The notes under the pieces were generated by a model, which was given only the letters and a program-made list of their open reading frames with translations, was not told the DNA's origin and did no database searches. From positions 1 through 50,011 of IMG/VR virus record IMGVR_UViG_3300020205_001469: DNA of 50,011 bases; one strand, written 5' to 3'. Position numbers and translations under genes: made by a program. The DNA is from a virus. This document shows, piece after piece, positions 16,254 through 23,959 of the stretch. Every line of letters begins with the position of its first letter. Position 1 is the first letter of the stretch.

Positions 16254-16282
16254 AGTGTAAGTTATTAGTAACGTGAAGTCAA
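16254..16282 (-). promoter_or_regulatory. Sigma70-type promoter TTGACT-N17-TACACT, apparently leaderless
   Basis: The -35 (16277-16282) abuts the stop codon of the upstream gene; the -10 is 16254-16259. ACACAC alone separates the -10 from the ATG at 16247, the same geometry as at 11946-11974. Confidence 0.5.
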
Positions 16283-17440
16283 CTACCGTTGTTCTCTGCC
16301 AACCCCTTTTGGACCACTAATTTTTCCTTTGCCTGCAAACTTTGCATTGGTAGGTGGTGCAATCTTAATACGTTTTCCTGGCAATGGTGTTGGCGTTGCC
16401 CTGCCCGCTGCCCCCGCTGGATATGAGTTAGCGTCAGCACCTGCTTCGGCATCTGCACCTGCTCCACCAGTTACAAATGTTATCTTAGGCATAGCTTCTT
16501 GTTCTGGGCCATATATATTAGGCATATCTACTCTGAGTATATCTGCAACTTTGTGTGCATCATCGAACGAGATAACTTGCTTGTTGCCAACATCCATTAA
16601 CATCATTGCATCAAATTTTGTAATTGTTTTGTAATTCTCAAAACTCAATAGACCCCATTCACGTTTAATTCCTGCTATATCACCGGATACAATTTGTTTC
16701 TCTAACGCAGATGAATTAGTGACAAATTTAAATGTTGAGTCAACTACTGCTTTGGCAATCTTTTTTATTGCCGTTGGTTCTAATGTTGGGCGGATTGTGG
16801 TTACCCACGGCTTGACAGATAATCTATCACCAACGGTAACCCCGTTTATTTCCAATTCTCTTTTAATTGACTGCATATCGTATTGAGCTTTTCTGCCAGC
16901 CGTCCATCGACCACCAGCTACTTGTTTGGCTTTTAACTCTATATTTTGGCCGTTAATTTGAATGTCACCAGGAGTACTGTCACTACCAGAAAATTTAATA
17001 TTAGGACTTAGCAGAGCTAGAGCCAGTTCTCCCGGGCCCACTCCCATCGGAGCAAGTGGTATTAGGTTTAAAAATACTCTCATCGCAAACCCAGTGTCGG
17101 TTAAAATCTCATCAAACGATACTGCGACACCCTGTTTAAGTATAGCAGGAATGTTGATAAACCCTTTGTGATAATTGTCTAAAAATACTTGTTTTTCTTT
17201 CAACGTACCATCAGTGTTGTTTATAGTCTGTGCTAATTGCCGCATGAATTTCTTAGCATCTTCATCACTAGATAACACTGAGGTCAATTTAGTATCCAAG
17301 TTATTTTTTTCTAAAACCTGCAGGATTCTATCCAATAATGCTGGATCTGATTCCGCCTTGACTTTGGAGATTATCTCCTTTTTTACGTCAGCAGGTGCTT
17401 GTGTTTCCGCTTCATATATCAAATCTATTAACTCGCGCAT
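16283..17440 (-). CDS. Probable head-packaged protein with PD-(D/E)xK-like nuclease motif
   Basis: The 385-aa product starts at ATG 17440 (AAGG site and late promoter upstream); a longer frame to 17497 has neither. The first ten residues MRELIDLIYE, followed by A, fit the T4 capsid-targeting pattern that ends in (I/L)xE. Around residues 137-180, GELALAL ... PGDIQINGQNIELKAKQ ... GGRWTAGR looks like a PD-(D/E)xK nuclease core with D159, E168 and K170. The C-terminal 60 residues are low-complexity, rich in Ala, Gly and Pro, with basic patches. I infer a nuclease or nuclease-like protein carried in the capsid. Neither activity nor packaging is proven, and substrate is unknown. Confidence 0.65.
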   Translation of the reverse strand: MRELIDLIYEAETQAPADVKKEIISKVKAESDPALLDRILQVLEKNNLDTKLTSVLSSDEDAKKFMRQLAQTINNTDGTLKEKQVFLDNYHKGFINIPAILKQGVAVSFDEILTDTGFAMRVFLNLIPLAPMGVGPGELALALLSPNIKFSGSDSTPGDIQINGQNIELKAKQVAGGRWTAGRKAQYDMQSIKRELEINGVTVGDRLSVKPWVTTIRPTLEPTAIKKIAKAVVDSTFKFVTNSSALEKQIVSGDIAGIKREWGLLSFENYKTITKFDAMMLMDVGNKQVISFDDAHKVADILRVDMPNIYGPEQEAMPKITFVTGGAGADAEAGADANSYPAGAAGRATPTPLPGKRIKIAPPTNAKFAGKGKISGPKGVGREQR

Positions 17441-17462
17441 AGGATACCTTTTAATGATAGTG

Positions 17463-17470
17463 TATTTATT
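17463..17470 (-). promoter_or_regulatory. Late promoter motif AATAAATA
   Basis: Minus-strand AATAAATA (7 of 8 to T4 TATAAATA), 22 nt before the ATG at 17440. It supports that start codon and late expression of the nuclease-like gene. Confidence 0.55.
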
Positions 17471-17527
17471 ATGGAATTTGATTATCCAACTATTCATTAT
17501 AAGTTAATATTTTATGTTGCGACCGCA

Positions 17528-17535
17528 CATAAATA
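17528..17535 (+). promoter_or_regulatory. Late promoter motif CATAAATA, plus strand
   Basis: 24 nt before the ATG at 17560, with AAAGGA between. It forms a divergent pair with the motif at 17463-17470. Confidence 0.55.
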
Positions 17536-17559
17536 ACAGCACAACCAAAGGAAATATAT

Positions 17560-17712
17560 ATGAGTAAACACATTACTAGCATACCAACAGCAATTTTTAA
17601 TATTTTTGTTACAATAGCAAATAGTATCAGTACTGCCAAAAAAGCGGCGAGCACTTACCACTTTACTGGCAATATTCAAGCTACCAAAGACGTTATCCAA
17701 GCCAATAAGTAA
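17560..17712 (+). CDS. Small late protein, 50 aa, plus strand
   Basis: Too short for usual cut-offs, but well supported by AAAGGA 8 bases before the ATG and a late motif upstream. It reads MSKHITSIPTAIFNIFVTIA, then a Lys/Ala segment (STAKKAASTYHF) and ends QANK. A short hydrophobic stretch (residues 9-21) may be amphipathic or membrane-associated. No family known. Its last 20 bases overlap the end of the convergent gene 17693-18349. A competing minus-strand frame here (17512-17751) is Cys-rich nonsense. Confidence 0.62.
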   Translation: MSKHITSIPTAIFNIFVTIANSISTAKKAASTYHFTGNIQATKDVIQANK

Positions 17713-18349
17713 CAATCTTGTCCTCAACCTCGTGAGGTTTAGGACGACCATGGAATACTATGGCCCTACTGTTAGGGCCATAATTTTTCTGCATTAGATA
17801 TTCCCACTTGTAACTAACTGCATATTCCGCCGGATACCATTGGCGATCAGTAGCATATTTATGAATGAAATCTTGATCACCATGCATGGTATTGACGTAT
17901 TGCGATTGTGCTGAGTTAAACTGCTTCCACAACAAGGTATACTTGCTATGCGGCCAACTCATAATGCTACTATTACTTAGATTGATGTTGGGGATTCTTG
18001 CACGGTTAAAATCATGTATAATGTGTAACTGATCAGTCTGCGGTATAAACACAGACAAATCACCAGTATAAATAATATCTAAATCAAAATAAAGTATCTG
18101 TCCTGATAGTTTAGACTCTGGACTAAACATCCAGATCTTATGCCACCAGGGTTTGATATACTTGGTATCAGGTACATATATAACCCGACCCATTGCAGAT
18201 AGCTCTGTATCTAAATCACGACGATTCGTCAAGATGTTAAATGTGTGTGGTACTGGAAGGTATTTTTCTGTGGCGTTTTTTAGATTACGAACATAAGAAA
18301 TGTCATAAGCATCGCCCCAGAATAAACAAACTACGTTAATTGCTTCCAC
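17693..18349 (-). CDS. Glycosyltransferase, GT-A type
   Basis: The N-terminus INVVCLFWGDAYDISYVRNL is typical of small GT-A nucleotide-sugar transferases, and ILYFDLDIIYTGDLS supplies the DxD metal motif. A later HGDQDFIHKYA and a final IVFHGRPKPHE complete the pattern. The open frame continues to 18433, but the domain begins at about 18349, where a GTG overlaps the end of the cupin gene by 14 bases; I prefer that start although no strong ribosome site is visible. It probably adds a sugar to a cell-surface or phage glycan, together with the two cupin genes upstream. Confidence 0.75.
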   Translation of the reverse strand: MEAINVVCLFWGDAYDISYVRNLKNATEKYLPVPHTFNILTNRRDLDTELSAMGRVIYVPDTKYIKPWWHKIWMFSPESKLSGQILYFDLDIIYTGDLSVFIPQTDQLHIIHDFNRARIPNINLSNSSIMSWPHSKYTLLWKQFNSAQSQYVNTMHGDQDFIHKYATDRQWYPAEYAVSYKWEYLMQKNYGPNSRAIVFHGRPKPHEVEDKIVTYWLG

Positions 18350-18689
18350 CAACCGTTTCTCGTTGGATATCGTTGTGATCAAGTTCAGCGGCCCAATACA
18401 ATTCAAATGCAACAGTATCCACCAATGCTTCAAATTGATGGAACTCGCCCGGTGCTACTGCTGTAAAGTCACCTGGGCCAAGAATAGTTTCATCTACTAA
18501 ATCATAATTGGTTTTCCAAACTTTAATCTTTAATGATCCACTCTCTACAAAAAATCCATTCCACTTGTGTGAGTGTTTGTGTTTACTGCAGAACGCACCT
18601 TCATTTGCTTCAATGCGGTGAAATTCTACCACAGCATTGGCATGAACCAATTCGGTCATACCCCAAACTTTTCCAGATTTAATTCCCAT
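18336..18689 (-). CDS. Small cupin protein
   Basis: The 117-aa single-domain cupin has motif 1 KHKHSHKWNGFFVESGSLKI and motif 2 PGDFTAVAPGEFHQFEAL, with His ligands H37, H39 and H41 and the motif-2 His. Such proteins act as sugar isomerases or epimerases or as binding proteins. It lies 8 bases after the nucleotidyltransferase-cupin fusion and shares its promoter, so a role in nucleotide-sugar formation is likely. No specific substrate can be read from the sequence. Confidence 0.8.
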   Translation of the reverse strand: MGIKSGKVWGMTELVHANAVVEFHRIEANEGAFCSKHKHSHKWNGFFVESGSLKIKVWKTNYDLVDETILGPGDFTAVAPGEFHQFEALVDTVAFELYWAAELDHNDIQRETVGGSN

Positions 18690-18697
18690 GATGTCCT

Positions 18698-19465
18698 CTA
18701 TTTGCGTTCAATATCATCTTCAATACACTGCTCGCCATACTGAATTTCAATAATTTTCAGTGGATCTGTTGTGTTGTTTTTCAATTGATGCCACTCATTT
18801 GTTTCTATAGGTATAGTTTTAAATTTCTCATACACCCCCTTGGTTTCACAATCAGTAGTACGATTGTCAATAGTATTAACTGTGGCAGTCCCTTCAGATA
18901 CAAACCAAAATTCAGCACGATCTTTATGACGTTGCATTGATAGTGATTGCCCAGGGTCAACTGTTAGCTCTTTTAATTTAACTGCTTGACTGGGTTCATG
19001 TAATACACGATAGTATCCCCAGGGACGGATAGTTTTAGGTGCTTTCCATTCTTGTAAAATCCAACTACTGGAATTCATCTTGTTTTTACCACCCACACCA
19101 AATTTGAATTCTATATTGTCGTCTTGAAATGACATCTCAGGAATATTAGTTTTAGTACGATCACCGCCGTTGGCAAATATAATTTTATCCTGTGGATAAC
19201 TTTGTCGTGTCATCAGGATCGCCGCGTTTGCACTATTATCTGAATCGTCAAAATTAATAACAAAATCAACGCCTACTATATTACGCAATATACATGCTCG
19301 TTCACTTAACGGCATGAATGCTTGCCCTTTTTTCCGTTTAAGCCAACTGTCTGAATTGACTCCTACTACTAGTATATCACCCAATGCTTTAGCTGCCTTG
19401 AAATATTCAATATGTCCTGAGTGTATTGGATCGAATCCTCCAGTAACTAATACAATTTTTTTCAT
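18698..19465 (-). CDS. Nucleotidyltransferase-cupin fusion (RfaE/TagD-like plus mannose-6-phosphate-isomerase-like)
   Basis: Residues 1-135 are a cytidylyltransferase-type domain: VTGGFDPIHSGHIEYF with the HxGH motif (HSGH), GVNSDSWLKRKKG and LSERACILRNI, as in RfaE and TagD. Residues 142-255 are a cupin like the C-terminal isomerase part of ManC: RPWGYYRVL, DPGQSLSMQRHKDRAEFW, NEWHQLKN and IIEIQYGE. The C-terminal isoleucyl/acidic end is intact. The fusion suggests coupled isomerisation and activation of a sugar phosphate. It heads a three-gene operon (fusion, cupin, glycosyltransferase) with a TTGCTT-N17-TATAAT promoter. The ribosome site is GAGGATTTT. Confidence 0.85.
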   Translation of the reverse strand: MKKIVLVTGGFDPIHSGHIEYFKAAKALGDILVVGVNSDSWLKRKKGQAFMPLSERACILRNIVGVDFVINFDDSDNSANAAILMTRQSYPQDKIIFANGGDRTKTNIPEMSFQDDNIEFKFGVGGKNKMNSSSWILQEWKAPKTIRPWGYYRVLHEPSQAVKLKELTVDPGQSLSMQRHKDRAEFWFVSEGTATVNTIDNRTTDCETKGVYEKFKTIPIETNEWHQLKNNTTDPLKIIEIQYGEQCIEDDIERK

Positions 19466-19488
19466 AAAATCCTCTTGAGTTGCATTAC

Positions 19489-19517
19489 ATTATATATGTA
19501 AACATCAGCATAAGCAA
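19489..19517 (-). promoter_or_regulatory. Sigma70-type promoter TTGCTT-N17-TATAAT with TTACAT-N5-ATGTAA palindrome
   Basis: The -10 is 19489-19494 and the -35 is 19512-19517. A 6-bp inverted repeat (19485-19501) covers the -10 and could be an operator. It drives the leftward sugar-nucleotide operon. Confidence 0.6.
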
Positions 19518-19542
19518 GAATAATTTACTCATTTTGGTGGAA

Positions 19543-19550
19543 GTTAAATA
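19543..19550 (+). promoter_or_regulatory. Late-promoter-like motif GTTAAATA 5 nt before ATG
   Basis: GTTAAATA is followed by CTAGC and then the ATG at 19556. It has the same core and spacing as 38045-38052 (GTTAAATA-CTTCT-ATG). Confidence 0.45.
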
Positions 19551-19555
19551 CTAGC

Positions 19556-20119
19556 ATGACATTGATAAACGAAACATATAGGCAACAATTGCAGGAATTA
19601 CATCAAAATCCAAAGAAGTTTGGCCGCTCTGGTGAGAAGAAGTTTAGTATAGTTAAATCGTTTATTGAAGAATACAGACCAACATCATTGATAGACTTTG
19701 GATGTAGCCAAGGCGAATTGTTACCCATCTTGACTGAGCGATATAACATCAATGCAATGGGATATGATCCGGGTGTTCCAAAATTTGAGGTGTTTCCTAC
19801 TGATGTGGTTGACTGTTTGACATCCACTGATGTGTTAGAACACGTTGAGCCAGAAATGCTGGATGATACGCTCAAAGCTATCAGTAACATGTTTACTAAA
19901 TCAGCATTTTTGTTAATCGCCAGTTACCCGGCCAAAAAGAGTTTGCCGGATGGGAGAAATGCACATTTAATAATTGAAAGTTTTGACTGGTGGAAAACTA
20001 AATTAAAGGCATGCATTGCTGGCAACATAGTTAAATCACTTTCCACTGAGGTAGTTAAAGCACCCAAAAAAGGGCCACAGATCACCGGATACAATTTTAC
20101 TTTTGTGATTGAAAAATGA
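19556..20119 (+). CDS. Class I SAM-dependent methyltransferase, 187 aa
   Basis: SLIDFGCSQGELLPIL is the glycine-rich SAM-binding motif I, followed by NAMGYDPGVP (the motif II region) and CLTSTDVLEHVEPEML as the post-motif segment, which has the VLEH pattern of sugar and quinone methyltransferases. A late-like motif lies 5 nt before the ATG. It overlaps the second methyltransferase gene by 4 bases (ATGA). The two, with the downstream transferases, form a plus-strand glycan operon. Substrate unknown. Confidence 0.82.
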   Translation: MTLINETYRQQLQELHQNPKKFGRSGEKKFSIVKSFIEEYRPTSLIDFGCSQGELLPILTERYNINAMGYDPGVPKFEVFPTDVVDCLTSTDVLEHVEPEMLDDTLKAISNMFTKSAFLLIASYPAKKSLPDGRNAHLIIESFDWWKTKLKACIAGNIVKSLSTEVVKAPKKGPQITGYNFTFVIEK

Positions 20120-20775
20120 CATCAACTTATTATAATGAATCTGTAAAGCAAGGGATGCATTTTCAAAATACCAATCCTAAAAATTGGAATGGATATGATG
20201 TTGTAAAATATCAAAAACACATTAAAGATCTAGTAGTACGATTTAATGCCAAGACTATTTTGGATTACGGCTGTGGCAAAGGATTGCAATATACCGATCC
20301 ACTTCCGTATGGTGATAAAAAGATTTGGACTACATTTGATAAATGGTTGGAGGTTACTGTATACAAGTATGATCCCTGTGTGAATGCATTTAGCACACCC
20401 CCGCCCGACAATATGAAGTTTGATGGGGTTATTTGTAGTCAAGTATTACAGACCATACCAGACCAAGACTTAACTTGGGTGTCAGAAAAACTATTATCAC
20501 ATACTGATAAATTTTGTTTTGTTAGTTTAAATTTTCAAAAGGCAGCAAAAAAGAAGAAGTTTATATATGACGCTGAAAGTTTTAAACACCCACGCACTAG
20601 AGAATTTTTCAAAGGGTATTTTAATGCTTGGCCCAAAGAAAAATTATTCTGGTGGTGGAAAGATAGAATGCATTATGATAGTTGGATTGACGATCAGTTA
20701 ACTGGCAAGTGGACTGATTTGCCTAGTGCATGGAACGGCAATTACTCTTACGTTGAAAAAATATACGAGAACTAA
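20116..20775 (+). CDS. Methyltransferase-like protein, 219 aa
   Basis: TILDYGCGKGLQYTDPLPYG provides a motif I, KYDPCVNAFS the acidic residue after strand 2, and FDGVICSQVLQTIPDQDL the post-motif segment. The C-terminal part is aromatic (FFKGYFNAWPKEKLFWWWKDR), unusual for small-molecule methyltransferases. It is coupled by ATGA to the previous gene and ends one base before the glycosyltransferase start. The role in a surface glycan is inferred from position. Confidence 0.75.
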   Translation: MTSTYYNESVKQGMHFQNTNPKNWNGYDVVKYQKHIKDLVVRFNAKTILDYGCGKGLQYTDPLPYGDKKIWTTFDKWLEVTVYKYDPCVNAFSTPPPDNMKFDGVICSQVLQTIPDQDLTWVSEKLLSHTDKFCFVSLNFQKAAKKKKFIYDAESFKHPRTREFFKGYFNAWPKEKLFWWWKDRMHYDSWIDDQLTGKWTDLPSAWNGNYSYVEKIYEN

Positions 20776-20776
20776 T

Positions 20777-22399
20777 ATGAAAATTTTTATTGGATATGAT
20801 GCCAGAGAAGATATTGCTTATCAAGTATGCAAATACTCTATTGAAAGCAGAAACCCTGATGCAGAAGTCGTTAAACTAAAACAAAAGGAACTCAAGGCTG
20901 CTGGATTGTATTGGCGTGAGAAAGATCCGCTGAGTTCAACTGAGTTTACCTTCAGTCGTTTCTTAGTACCTGTTATGACCGAGTATCAAGGATGGGCTAT
21001 ATTTTGTGACTGTGACTTTTTATGGCAAATAGATCCAGCAGAGATTATGAAGTATGCTGATGACAAATATGCAGTTATGGTTGTTAAACATGATTATACT
21101 CCGCCTGAAGGCGTAAAAATGGATGGGCAAAAGCAGTTACCCTATCCAAGAAAAAATTGGAGTTCCATGATATTGTGGAACTGTGCTCATCCAGCAAATA
21201 AACAACTTACACCTGAAATTGTTAATACAGAATCTGGACAATACTTACATCGGTTTAGTTGGTTAAAGGATGAGGAGATTGGTGAATTGGGGAAAGAGTG
21301 GAATTGGTTAGTTAATCATTATCATGAACCGCAGGACGGATCACCAGTAGCAATACATTACACTGAAGGTGGTCCCTGGTTCAATAACTATCATCATTGC
21401 GAATATGGTTATCATTGGGCCATTGAGCAGGAGCAATACTTAAACAGTTTGGAACCAAAGATACAAAATACGTCATTGTTTAATTGTTTACCTACCGACA
21501 TAGAACTACTGTTTAATAATATTTTAAAATATCGAGTTGACCCCCTGGGAGAATACTATGACATTACCCGAGAGTCAATTGACAAGGAAATAGATATGAT
21601 AAACACCAACAAAATTAATGCTATTGATTCAGAATTTAGATACGAACGTAAAGGTGCCAAATACGATCCTACATTACAAAGTTTTGTACAAGGCTGTGGT
21701 GGGCAAATTTCAACTTGGGATCGTGTCAGTAACTCTGCTACTCCAGTTGTGATACGTGGTATTACTAAACGAAAAGAAATGCAGGCCTGTCGTAATGCTG
21801 GACGTGATTTTTATTATATAGATACTGGCTATTTTGGCAACGGTAGACATAAGACTTATCACAGAATTACATTAAACGATGTTCAATATTTTGGTCCCAT
21901 TAAAGATAGACCAACTGATCGGTTGGATCGCACCAACGTACAATTTCACAAGTTTACTTCTGGTCGCAACATCCTACTAGCACCGCCAAGTCAAAAGTTA
22001 TTAAATTTATATGACATTAACTTAGAGGAATGGATGGATCAAACTATATCAGAAATAAAGAAATATACTGATCGTCCCATTGTTGTACGTACCAAACAAG
22101 GCAGGTCAGTTCGTACATCTACAGATACTATGGAGATGGCATTATCACGTGATGTACATTGTTTGGTTACTTACACTAGTATTGCGGCTGGTGAAGCATT
22201 GTTATTTGGTAAGCCAGCTATTACGTTAGGTCCAAATGCAGCCGCACCACTGTGTAGTCATAGCATCAGTGAAATTGAAAATTTAGCTGTTCCTACTGTT
22301 GATGAAGTTCGCCGTTGGGCGGCACATTTAGCATATTGTCAATTTAATGAAACAGAGATGAAGGATGGTACCGCTTGGAGAATATTGACGAATGCTTGA
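20777..22399 (+). CDS. Two-domain glycosyltransferase: GT8-like head plus KpsC/S-like tail
   Basis: Residues 1-250 form a GT-A transferase: MKIFIGYDAREDIAYQVC at the start, GWAIFCDCDFLWQIDP with a DxD motif, and HYTEGGPWFNNY near the end. Residues 300-540 look like a capsule-type domain (KpsC/KpsS-like): QGCGGQISTWDR, HCLVTYTSIAAGEALLFGKP and a final WAAHLAYCQFNETEM. The same C-terminal pattern occurs in 22392-23312 and 24841-25692. I start at ATG 20777, one base after the previous stop; the frame extends upstream to 20726 inside the previous gene. At 540 aa it is probably a bifunctional capsular enzyme, by inference. Confidence 0.78.
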   Translation: MKIFIGYDAREDIAYQVCKYSIESRNPDAEVVKLKQKELKAAGLYWREKDPLSSTEFTFSRFLVPVMTEYQGWAIFCDCDFLWQIDPAEIMKYADDKYAVMVVKHDYTPPEGVKMDGQKQLPYPRKNWSSMILWNCAHPANKQLTPEIVNTESGQYLHRFSWLKDEEIGELGKEWNWLVNHYHEPQDGSPVAIHYTEGGPWFNNYHHCEYGYHWAIEQEQYLNSLEPKIQNTSLFNCLPTDIELLFNNILKYRVDPLGEYYDITRESIDKEIDMINTNKINAIDSEFRYERKGAKYDPTLQSFVQGCGGQISTWDRVSNSATPVVIRGITKRKEMQACRNAGRDFYYIDTGYFGNGRHKTYHRITLNDVQYFGPIKDRPTDRLDRTNVQFHKFTSGRNILLAPPSQKLLNLYDINLEEWMDQTISEIKKYTDRPIVVRTKQGRSVRTSTDTMEMALSRDVHCLVTYTSIAAGEALLFGKPAITLGPNAAAPLCSHSISEIENLAVPTVDEVRRWAAHLAYCQFNETEMKDGTAWRILTNA

Positions 22400-23312
22400 T
22401 TGTATAGTATATGTAAGCAGTGTTCTTAATCCCAGAAAACATCCTAGAAAAACTAATTGCTTAGAAAGTTTTGCTACTGGTGTCAAGGCACTGGGGTATT
22501 CTATCCGCACCGAGTGGGAATATCAATACCAACCCAGCAAGCTGGCAGTAATACTGGGATGGGCTACACATAATACCGGTGGGCAAAATATTGCATTGCG
22601 TAAGCAGATAATACAAGAGCAACAAGCACTGGGATTACATACTATGTGCATTGATGCCAGTTGTTGGAAGTATTTAGATAAGGATAGCAGTTATTTGCGA
22701 TATAGTCTAGGTGGTCCATTTTATGATCAAGCTGAATATGCCAACCATAAGTCAACTGATGAGAAGTGGTTAGAGATCAGTCAAGCATTGAGGATTACGT
22801 TAGACCCAATCCAGCAATCAGATAATGGACATATTTTAATCTGTATGCAACGCAATGGTGGATTTGCAATGAAAAATCTAAATCCTATCCATTGGCTACA
22901 GGGTAAGATATCGCAGATACGCCAAATAACCAATCGCAAAATTAAAGTACGACCACATCCTGGTGCTTATTACATAGAAGAATTTCTTGGAGTACCAGAG
23001 TTAGAAAATTATGATATTGATCTAATAGACCCAACTACCAGATCGCTTGAAGAAGATTTGCAAAATGCTCATGCGGCAATCTTTTTTAATAGCTCTGCAT
23101 CAGTTGCCGCAGTGTGTGCTGGTATACCAATTTTTGTAGATGATGCTAGTTGTGTTGCGTGGAAGGTAGCTAATACCGACATTAATAATATTGAAACTCC
23201 GGCGGTGTACCAACGAGAACAATGGTTATATGATTTGGCCGCCGCACATTGGACTGACGCAGATGCAAAAAGTGGTAGAATTTATCAAAAATTCTTGCCT
23301 TACTTGACTTAA
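22392..23312 (+). CDS. Capsule-biosynthesis-like (KpsC/S-like) protein, 306 aa
   Basis: It has a GHILICMQRNGGFAMKNLNP segment, HP in KVRPHPGAYY, and an AAIFFNSSASVAAVCAGIPIF block that resembles the conserved donor-binding region of KpsC/KpsS and related capsule transferases. The C-terminus (LYDLAAAHWTDADAKSGRIY) matches the family end. It overlaps the previous gene by 8 bases and runs into the convergent FkbM gene with a 4-base overlap. Probably transfers a sugar (Kdo-like in the named family) to a glycan; substrate not readable. Confidence 0.72.
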   Translation: MLDCIVYVSSVLNPRKHPRKTNCLESFATGVKALGYSIRTEWEYQYQPSKLAVILGWATHNTGGQNIALRKQIIQEQQALGLHTMCIDASCWKYLDKDSSYLRYSLGGPFYDQAEYANHKSTDEKWLEISQALRITLDPIQQSDNGHILICMQRNGGFAMKNLNPIHWLQGKISQIRQITNRKIKVRPHPGAYYIEEFLGVPELENYDIDLIDPTTRSLEEDLQNAHAAIFFNSSASVAAVCAGIPIFVDDASCVAWKVANTDINNIETPAVYQREQWLYDLAAAHWTDADAKSGRIYQKFLPYLT

Positions 23313-23959
23313 CCAGCCCACCCCATCACAATATCGTTCTTGACTTGATCTAACTGCCTGGCTCCCCAGCTACGCAACAAGGCTATGGCCTCTCCCTGAT
23401 CTACTATGCCAGTATCAGTATGAAACTTTTGTTCTACTACAATAATTGGGCGGTATTTACGAATACATTGTTCACCACCACGCAGTATTTTAAACTCATA
23501 CCCCTCACAATCAATTTTAACATATTCAAATTTAGGTAAATCTAAACTATCCAATGTCTGCATCTTGATACTGCCATTTCCCATACTGGCTGGATCTACA
23601 TGACTATGTCCAGTATTTTCAGGAGTAATGATCATGTCAATCATACTTGCTGATTCCCCCAATGCACAATCATAAATTTGTAAATTATCTGTAGTTACGT
23701 TTTTACGTAAACAATCTCTAAACTCTGCCACTGGTTCAATAGCAATTACTTGATTAAAGAACCCGCACAAATCTCTGGTCCATAGTCCCACATTGGCACC
23801 AATATCCAATGCCAAGTTACGATGCAGACAATGTTGTATACTGATTCTCCGTACTGGTTCTTGGTATACTGGTTGATTTCCTTTGGCTACATTCTTATCC
23901 AACATCTTGGCAAAGTGAGTATCGCAGTCTGGGAACCAAAACCCATGAGATTGTTTCAT
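23309..23959 (-). CDS. FkbM-family methyltransferase
   Basis: LALDIGANVGLWTRDLCGFF is the FkbM motif I, VIAIEPVAEFRDCLRKN motif II, and KIDCEGYEFKILRGGE the diagnostic FkbM segment, followed by RPIIVVEQK. FkbM-type enzymes O-methylate sugars and polyketides. At 216 aa it is slightly short of the usual length, with an intact core. It is coupled by a 4-base overlap to the glycosyltransferase-like gene upstream (23956-24798), and meets the plus-strand operon head-on. Likely methylation of a surface glycan. Confidence 0.88.
   Translation of the reverse strand: MKQSHGFWFPDCDTHFAKMLDKNVAKGNQPVYQEPVRRISIQHCLHRNLALDIGANVGLWTRDLCGFFNQVIAIEPVAEFRDCLRKNVTTDNLQIYDCALGESASMIDMIITPENTGHSHVDPASMGNGSIKMQTLDSLDLPKFEYVKIDCEGYEFKILRGGEQCIRKYRPIIVVEQKFHTDTGIVDQGEAIALLRSWGARQLDQVKNDIVMGWAG

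Noticed and set aside
17512-17751. Minus-strand open frame of 79 codons
   Set aside because: Covers the 50-aa plus-strand gene that has a ribosome site and late motif; its Cys/Leu-rich product looks random.
18067-18074. Exact TATAAATA on the plus strand
   Set aside because: Inside a minus-strand glycosyltransferase gene with no plus-strand gene after it.
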